The position numbers were made by a program, and so were the translations under genes. A DNA stretch of 64,000 bases, taken from the NCBI RefSeq assembly GCF_000004075.3, contig NC_026661.2, positions 1,736,001 through 1,800,000 of the forward strand, in the 5' to 3' direction. Below are positions 47,697 through 64,000 of the stretch, in pieces. The stretch's first letter is position 1, and each line of letters starts with the position of its first letter. The notes under the pieces were generated by a model, which worked only from the letters and a program-made list of their open reading frames with translations, was not told where the DNA came from and made no database searches. The DNA is from Cucumis sativus (Eukaryota > Streptophyta > Magnoliopsida > Cucurbitales > Cucurbitaceae).

Positions 47697-48878
47697 ATCT
47701 TTTAGAATCTCAATTTGGCTGTTTCGAAAAGATATAGTTCAACTAGTATGACAAAATTGTGTTGTTGATTATATTGATGGATAGATTGTTGAATGTGACT
47801 ATTGGAGTCGAAAGTTCTTAGTTTGATATCCATCTTATCCAACTAAAAAAATAGGTACAAATTTGTTTTGTTAGCCATTTTTGTTTATTTATTTATTTGT
47901 TTTTCAAATGTTTTCTTTTTTCCCTTTGTCTTTTTTTATAGTTAAAGGGTTATGACTTTAAAGTATTTTTTTGGTAAGTCATCTTTTAAAGCAAATAAAT
48001 AATTGAGTGGACTATTTGGATGGCCTATTAATTATTTTATAATTCTTTATATAACAAAAATTTAATCCTAATCCTATAACATGTTTCAACAAGCTTTCTA
48101 TATATATTCTTAATAGAGTATTTTATAAACTATCATTAAAACAATTATTTTGAATATCAAACCTAACATGATTGAACAAACTTTTTATATATTCTTAACC
48201 TGTTAGTTCAATTGTATGACTTTAACTAATGTAAAAATACAAATATTTGATTGATTCACAACTTAACACGTATGTCATTGTATTAATATGGGTCCTTGCA
48301 AAAATAGCAAATTTAAAACCTGATAATCTTATTACACCTTTACCATATGATAATCACTTTTTTACTTTGCTGAGTTGGTTTTTTTAAAATGTTTTTGTTA
48401 TATGATGCAATTTTTCTTAATATTAATTAAATCGAGACGGATGCTAGGGGCCGGTTTGGGAATAAGATTTCTTTTTTTTTCTTAATATTTTATTTCCACG
48501 CGCTCACATACGCTGATAAAAAGGTCAACGTTTTTAAAATTAATTTTAAAATGTCAACGACTTGATAATTCTAATAGTCAACGATCCATTGAACTCAAAG
48601 GATGGACTAAAGAGATCCGAGAAGATTTGAGTTTGGGCCTGTAGTTCTTTTGTATAGAAAGCTCCAAGGCCCATTAGTAGGCCCAATCGTTCGTACTAAA
48701 GGGTCTAACCCGGCCCGGTCCGGCCCGAGCCCAAAGCTTTGGCGGGTAGGAATTCCGAACAAAATATAATTTACGGCAGAACGACGGAGGGGAAGAAGCT
48801 TTACTGTGATCAGAGAGATCGAATTTTTGTTGAGGATTTTGGCTTTGAGATTGCTGGTTCTTGAAACTTCATAACAAA
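47697..48878. other. Intergenic region and AP-1 sigma promoter
   Basis: AT-rich up to about 48450, then higher GC. GGCCC-type words (AAGGCCCATTAGTAGGCCCA at 48666 and GGCCCGGTCCGGCCCGAGCCC near 48712) resemble the GGCCCA site II elements of plant housekeeping promoters and lie 150-220 bp before the start codon. Confidence 0.45.
48660..48735 (+). promoter_or_regulatory. GGCCCA/site II-like cluster upstream of AP-1 sigma
   Basis: Two AGGCCCA words and several GGCCCG words occur within about 75 bp. Such elements are known from promoters of constitutive plant genes and are bound by TCP factors. Assignment to this gene is by position only. Confidence 0.4.
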
Positions 48879-51261
48879 ATGGTATGTGATTTCATTGCTT
48901 TGATTCATTTCTTGATTCTGATTGTTTCAAGGTTGTAATTGTGTTGTTCAGTGCGTTTGAGTCTTCCTCATCGTGGATCTGATTTGGTCTTTCTTTATGG
49001 GATGGATTAATTGGCTCCTTTCATGCTTCTGAATTGTTGTTTTGTTCTTGATTTGATTTTCTGTGGTTTTCGTTGTTGTATGATTCAGATCTTTGCTTAG
49101 CTGACATTCGAATTTTTGCTCAATTTCGTTTCTATTTGTTGTTTGATATGTCGTGCTGGTTCCTTTATGTGGCTGCATAACATCTTGGATTTCAGGAATG
49201 GTTCTTTAATCTTAGGGAAGATTTAGTCTTACTATAGGTGGTTTGGTTGTGTCTCTCTTGGGCGGAGCTATTTATTCTCTGTTGAGCTAATAATGTTAGG
49301 TGCAAACAAATACCTAAATTGGTCAGGGAAGGTAGTGCTCCTGTATATATAAGTTAGGATAATTAGTCAGGATAATTCTCTCCTTTGATATAAGCCTTTA
49401 GAGTGATTCAAAAAACAAAGTCGTTAGAGTTTATGCTCGAGATGGTCATAAGGGTGGAACAATATCATACCATCACAGAGATATGTGAGATTCTATTGTC
49501 CTTGACTAGACTGGAGAAGTGGCAATTCTTGTTTCATTTCGTTTGTTTCAGCCATGAATTGCTGAATTTCTTGCTCTCTTCTCAAGGACTTTTGTCAATT
49601 ACCCATAAGTTTTTACTATTGTGGGCTGGATTCCTTTTTGTATGTCTTAGTTTTTTGGCATCTTTGGTTTGAGGTGTTTTTTGTATCCTCTTTAGCCTTT
49701 TCTCTTGCATTCTTTCATTTCTTTTTCAATGAAAGCTTGGTTTGTCATAAAACAGTTGTTCTCCTCTTTCCTGGTGCAATTTAAGTTGGTTTATATCTTC
49801 AAATTTTGTGTCCTTAAAGATGACCTATTCAATATCTTACATGGTTTTCTTAATAAAAACAACTGCTTTCATTGAGAAAAAAAACGAAAGAATACAAGGA
49901 GCTCTAACTGATGTTCTTGATGTAAATTCCAGATTCACTTTGTGCTTCTTATAAGTAGACAAGGAAAAGTGAGGTTGACAAAATGGTATTCTCCATATAC
50001 TCAGAAGGAGAGATCTAAGGTAGGTCAGCTATTTTCCTCATTCTGTAATTTAATGCTAATAGCTTCATTCAATTTTCAAGCAATGAGAATATTTGCAAAA
50101 ACATGTTTCCTTTCCATAAAGTTTATTTATTACCTTAATAAGACTTAATTCCCCTAGGATCTATTTGACTTACCACATTATGACATGTGTTTGTGGCTGC
50201 TTATGTTCTTTAAACAGGTTATCCGTGAGCTTAGTGGAATGATTCTAAATCGAGGGCCTAAGCTTTGTAACTTTGTGGAATGGAGGGGACTGAAAGCTGT
50301 CTATAAACGGTACTTCCTGGTTTATTGATGTGTTCTGCAACCCAAATTTTTAATTTTGTCCATGTTGTCAGTTCTAAATATGATAAATGATTCTACTGGA
50401 CATGCGATGCAGATACGCTAGTCTTTACTTTTGCATGTGCATTGATCAGGAAGACAATGAATTAGAGGTCCTTGAAATTATTCATCATTACGTTGAGATT
50501 TTGGACCGTTACTTTGGCAGTGTAAGTGAATTCAGTTTTATTTCATAAGTTGTTTGAAATTATTCTTCTTGCACCCCCCTCTTTAATTGATTACCTAAAC
50601 TGACACTTAATTTTTCTTTATTATGATCTTTCATTTATGTCTGTAGGTCTGTGAATTGGATTTGATCTTCAACTTTCACAAGGTAGTATTCACTTGTTTA
50701 TATAAAATATGCACCTTCTCTTTAATATGCATTTCATTCTCTGAATTACTTGCACCTTAGCTTCTGACCATTGAATATTTCTTGGTTGGATGTTCGCACT
50801 CTTTATACGAAACTTTAAATGCAATTTTAACATTGCAGGCCTATTACATATTGGATGAGCTTCTAATCGCTGGCGAACTCCAAGAGTCAAGCAAGAAAAC
50901 AGTAGCAAGATTGATAGCCGCACAGGTACTCTCTCCTTCTATCTTTGCAATACCTTAGTTAAGATTTCTTGTTTTTATGAGAAGCATTCAACAATAATCT
51001 CATTGATAGAATGGAATTACAAAAGAGCAAATGCACTGTGAGAGTTACATATTACTTTTTCCAATGTGCAACAAGGGGGGAAATAAGCCTGTAATCACAA
51101 AAGTAGAAAATTCACACCAAGACAGAGAAGTATACCTTCGTTAAGATTTTAATTTAGCTGACCATATGGTAATTGGTATATGATTGTAGGATTCGTTGGT
51201 GGAGACTGCAAAGGAGCAAGCTAGTTCAATTAGTAACATAATTGCACAGGCCACCAAGTAG
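48879..51261 (+). CDS. AP19: AP-1 complex sigma subunit (clathrin adaptor), seven coding exons
   Basis: The small subunit of the AP-1 adaptor, which sorts cargo into clathrin-coated vesicles at the trans-Golgi network. Coding exons: 48879-48881 (only the ATG), 49933-50019, 50218-50309, 50413-50521, 50647-50682, 50839-50925 and 51190-51261. All have GT-AG borders and compatible phases, giving 161 residues, exactly the family length. The protein begins [20 protein letters not shown] and continues with [71 protein letters not shown] and [12 protein letters not shown]. This is nearly identical to plant AP-1 sigma as I recall it, and it distinguishes AP-1 from AP-2, AP-3 and AP-4 sigma. Intron 1 (1051 bp) and intron 6 carry LINE-tail-like repeats, with no effect on coding. 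Confidence 0.95.
49560..49745 (+). repeat. LINE 3'-tail-like sequence in AP-1 sigma intron 1
   Basis: It ends with TTGCATTCTTTCATTTC and TTTTTCAATGAAAGC, the tail motif shared with the LINE relics at 42768 and 42991 but on the opposite strand. An oppositely oriented copy of the tail lies at about 49855-49905 in the same intron. Confidence 0.4.
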
Positions 51262-52980
51262 ATGAATAACGTGAGAGTGTATGTTTCAGTTTTTGCGAAA
51301 TTGATTTGTTCCGAAGTATTGTAATTATATGTTATATCTCAACTAGTATCAAACAAGTTAATGCCTTATTTTTGCTTATTTCATTTGTTGTATTCCACAA
51401 ATTGCTTTACGGAATTTCAAGTGATTCCATCTACCTGCCTAAATGTTTTCCTCCATTTTTCTGTTGTTCATCACATACAAATGTTATTGCTTGCTAGAAA
51501 TGCTTGATCTCCTATACTTGTTTTCACAAAATCATAGTATCTTGAGTATGTTGTTTTGTGAGATTAGTTGATCTCCTATGCTTGCTTTCACAATGTATTG
51601 AGTATGTTGCCTTCTAGAGGAATTGAATCTCAATTTGAAAGTATTTTAATGTTTTTTTTTGCCCAATTTTGTGTAGGACACCATCTTTAGTGTTTCTTCC
51701 ATAATGACAACCTCCATCTTTAACTTGTCTCCATCTTTAACTTGTCTCCATCTTTAACTTGTCTCCATCTTCAATGTATTGCTATTAAAAGCAACTTTAT
51801 ATATTGTGTTGGTCGAATTGACGGATAAAATAACTACCCAACCACCCTTAAAATTTCAAAATTTGGGTTAGTTTCAAATTTGGGTTGACTTAGGTTGAAT
51901 GGTTAAGGTATTTATTTACTTTATTTTATCTTTTAAAGTATATTATTTATTAACTAAAATACTTATTTTAGTAACTAAAATTTCATAAAATTCAAATGTC
52001 AAATATCAAAATTGAACGTATCTATTACAAATTTTAAAAAAACATTCATAATATGTATGAATTATAATATTTATAAGTTGTAATATATATTTTAATAATA
52101 TTAAAATTTTGGGTTAGGTTGGATCCGACTAGAATTTTAAAAAATGTAATTTCAATTCAATCCGAAAAAACATATATAGATAAAAAAAAATTCAAACTAA
52201 TCTTTACCATTTAGGTTGAATTTAACACTAATTTAGTGAAAATTAATTAAAAACCATTCAATGTCATTAAATCCAGAATTTAAATTTTACATATTAAGAA
52301 ACATATGTTTGGATCTTTACATATTAAAAAACATAATTATGTGATCCAAACAGTACAAACTCAAATTTTAAAAATATTTTTTTTTATGTTTTCATAATAA
52401 TATTTCTATGTTTTCATTGTATCCAGATTTTTTTAATTTTATATTTTAAAAACCAGAATTATGAACTCGATTCATTTTTTTAAAATATAATATGTATTTC
52501 GTAATGGACATTTTCAAATACAACACAAAAATTAAAACTACTTACAAACTACAACAAACTCATTTATAGCACAAAAGTTGAAAATATTTGTAAATATAGT
52601 AAAATGGTTGATTTTGATTCGCTAATAAAAACTTAGTGTGTATGAGTGATAGACTCATTAAACTTTACATATTTTGTTATATTTATAATTTTATAAATAT
52701 TACTATATTTACAATTATACAATGGTTATCATAAATGCACCTCTTGGTATTTCTTTGAGACTTCTTAATCATTGGTAAAAATGGATTTATTGTTGAATGT
52801 TGTATTCAAAAGCATTTACACATCTATTGATAGGTTGAATGTTTCTAATGCCATTCTTCTATCACAGCATATATAAACAAAGCTAAATGTCTCTTTACTC
52901 TAAGAGGTCAATTAACCTCTCTCTCTCTTTCTTTTACCACGTGATATTCTGACTCAATTTTTTCTGGTGACAGAGATCCT
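51262..52980. other. Intergenic region between convergent AP-1 sigma and phototropin genes
   Basis: It contains the AP-1 sigma 3' UTR, a diverged direct duplication at 51505-51545 and 51566-51610 (GATCTCCTAT.CTTG.TTTCACAA), a 17-bp tandem array at 51712-51777, and AT-rich sequence with GGGTTAG/GGTTGAAT words at 51840-52220 that looks like a decayed repeat. No gene was recognised. Confidence 0.5.
51712..51777. repeat. 17-bp tandem repeat, about four copies
   Basis: The unit CTCCATCTTTAACTTGT repeats perfectly at 51712, 51729 and 51746. A fourth diverged copy (CTCCATCTTCAATGT) starts at 51763. Confidence 0.9.
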
Positions 52981-62627
<9,647 letters not shown>

Positions 62628-63303
62628 TTTCTGATCTTCCTCTCTTACATATGTACAGGTACTGCCAAACCAAACAAGCCAAAGTATGAAAACTGAAATG
62701 GTGCTCAAAGGAAAAACAAAAAGATAATGGGAAAAAGAAAAAGTGAAATACTCATTGTATTCAATTCAATATTGACATGTACAGAAGGACAGTAGTTTAT
62801 TAGAATAGAACTAATGTGGGACTTCTATCAATGAGCGGCCTACAAGCTTGAGAACACACAACTTTAAGACAACCACCAGAATGAAGATGACAAAGATAGA
62901 AGAAACTGAACACGTCAACTTTAAGACAACTTTTAAACTACCATGGAACTGCAGCTTGTACAAAAACTTAGGACACCCATTTGCAATCGAGGAAGAATGA
63001 TAAGTAACTATCTTCTTAATATGTAATTGAAAAACAGAGAAACAAACAGAAACTGACCTGCAAGGAAGAAGTTCCAATGGGAATATTTTGCTCAAAAGTG
63101 AACTTTTTCTATTTTTGAAGATCATTTTTCCCGATACACCAGCAATACACACTTGAAATAACAAAGTTGGAAGCAGCAGCAGAAGAAGTTTCAGAGTTAA
63201 TATAAACAGTAAGCAGCCTAAAAATTTAAGAAAAATCATTATATTCCCAAAGTTTTTATTTCTTTTCTGAGTATGTATGAATGCTAGCTGCCAAGTTGGT
63301 AAC
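62628..63303 (-). other. 5' leader and leader intron of the phototropin gene
   Basis: On the minus strand a donor-like CTTGCAG/GTCAGTTTC lies near 63058, and an acceptor-like TGTTTGGTTTGGCAG near 62660. This suggests a 5' UTR intron of about 400 bp ending about 33 bases before the ATG. Transcript evidence would be needed to confirm it. Confidence 0.4.
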
Positions 63304-63600
63304 CTATTTCTTCAAGTATTTCAATGGATTTTCCATCACTATCAGTAAAACCCACATGAAAAAAATGGATAACACAAGCACTTTTTGAAAAAAATCAAAG
63401 GGTGCTGAAAGAAAAGTTTGATATTTTCTCACAGTATGAAATTTGTCCGGTTCATCTTTTTGATTGATGAACAGAAATATCTGCTCCAAAGAAAACCGGA
63501 TGAAAGTGAAACAGGGCCGTAGAATTGTGATAATGGCAATGGCCATGGCAAATTCCAGACCCCATGAAGAGTCTTCAGATGACATATCGTTGTCTAACAA
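63304..63600 (-). CDS. Uncharacterised 98-codon ORF or exon, two hydrophobic segments
   Basis: I do not recognise this. The frame starts MLDNDMSSEDSSWGLEF. A hydrophobic stretch follows (FAMAIAIITILRPCFTF), then a mixed segment with NQKDEPDKFHTVRKYQTF and a second hydrophobic stretch near the end (VLVLSIFFMWVLLIVM). It is preceded on the minus strand by a TTTTTGTTAG acceptor-like site and contains a donor-like CATACT/GTGAGA near 63430. It could therefore be one exon of a gene reaching beyond the window rather than a complete small protein. The codon pattern up to the donor looks coding; after it, less so. Chance ORF remains possible. Confidence 0.3.
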   Translation of the reverse strand: MLDNDMSSEDSSWGLEFAMAIAIITILRPCFTFIRFSLEQIFLFINQKDEPDKFHTVRKYQTFLSAPFDFFQKVLVLSIFFMWVLLIVMENPLKYLKK

Positions 63601-64000
63601 AAAACATGAAAAAGTGCAATTCTGAGTTCTATCATTTTCCGGGAAATTTTGGAGCTATCTTCTTAGTGGCCAAACAACAATGATCTTTTTGGTTATTTTC
63701 CCTCTTCCAGAGGAATGTCCCTTTTTTCTTCTTGTCCATGGGAACAAAATATCTCTTTTGTTTGTTTCCATGCATCTTCCAGCTTTCAACTTCCTCAACT
63801 TTGTAACTTTCGTTATGTTAACAAAACTTTCTAATTGTTTTTCTTTCCAAATAGTATCAAAATTATTTTAAATAACAAAATAAATTAATATATTTACCAA
63901 TTATATCAAAATTTGAATCAATTTGTATATTGCAATATTATCAGTGTGTCCATTACTATTTTTTCTTTTACAATTCTCTTAAATATGATTCACACTATCT
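63601..64000. other. Right-edge sequence, no gene seen
   Basis: T-rich sequence. 63835-63930 contains TTTCCAAATAGTATCAAAA and AATAACAAAATAAATTAAT words reminiscent of the AATAGCAAA repeat family, but too short and diverged to call. Confidence 0.4.

Noticed and set aside
49403-49672. 89-codon plus-strand ORF in AP-1 sigma intron 1
   Set aside because: It lies in an intron and overlaps LINE-tail-like sequence. It is not a gene.

Overview
The window is nuclear plant DNA: spliced genes with GT-AG introns, long AT-rich intergenic stretches and many decayed transposons. The gene set (phototropin, CSLD, FAR1-related, L-type lectin kinase, plant mTERF and PPR proteins, DC1 protein) is that of a eudicot. 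The style of the repeats (a Ty3/gypsy element, LINE tails and small elements ending in AATAGCAAA/TTTGCTATT) reminds me of Cucurbitaceae. That family-level guess comes from memory, not from a search.

Layout. Positions 1-4284 hold the 5' part of a minus-strand Ty3/gypsy-like retrotransposon: LTR, primer site, frameshifted gag and protease region. It runs off the left edge. Then come an AT-hook protein (8.7-10.1 kb, +), a CSLD4-like cellulose-synthase-like gene with six exons (11.8-16.0 kb, +), an FRS5-like domesticated-transposase gene (19.0-22.3 kb, +) and a DC1 zinc-finger gene (25.0-25.7 kb, +). A gene desert follows at 25.7-34.5 kb, with small repeats and an RNase H-like retroelement relic. 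Next are an L-type lectin receptor kinase (34.5-36.9 kb, +), an MTERF6-like gene (38.2-39.2 kb, -), a short PPR gene (41.4-42.5 kb, +), a repeat-rich interval (42.8-47.1 kb), a small RING-H2 gene (47.2-47.7 kb, +), a seven-exon AP-1 sigma adaptin gene (48.9-51.3 kb, +) and a 22-exon phototropin gene (53.0-62.6 kb, -).

The genes are unrelated neighbours, as is usual in plants. I see no operon-like or pathway cluster. I set exon borders by hand from splice consensus, phase and family alignment. In all multi-exon genes the phases close without a stop, which is strong internal support.

The most notable observation is in the phototropin gene. All 22 exons join in frame into an 879-residue protein with an intact-looking AGC kinase and a canonical LOV1 (GRNCRFLQG). 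In LOV2, however, the predicted splice gives GRNFCFLQG. The flavin-adduct cysteine position is Phe, and the next residue, normally a flavin-phosphate-contacting Arg, is Cys. The conserved FWN is FSN. This would be a phototropin paralogue whose main light switch is disabled or rewired. Other points of interest are a five-copy 55-bp tandem array in the LTR leader with one CACGTG per copy, an AP-1 sigma gene whose first coding exon is only the ATG, and several families of small repeats.
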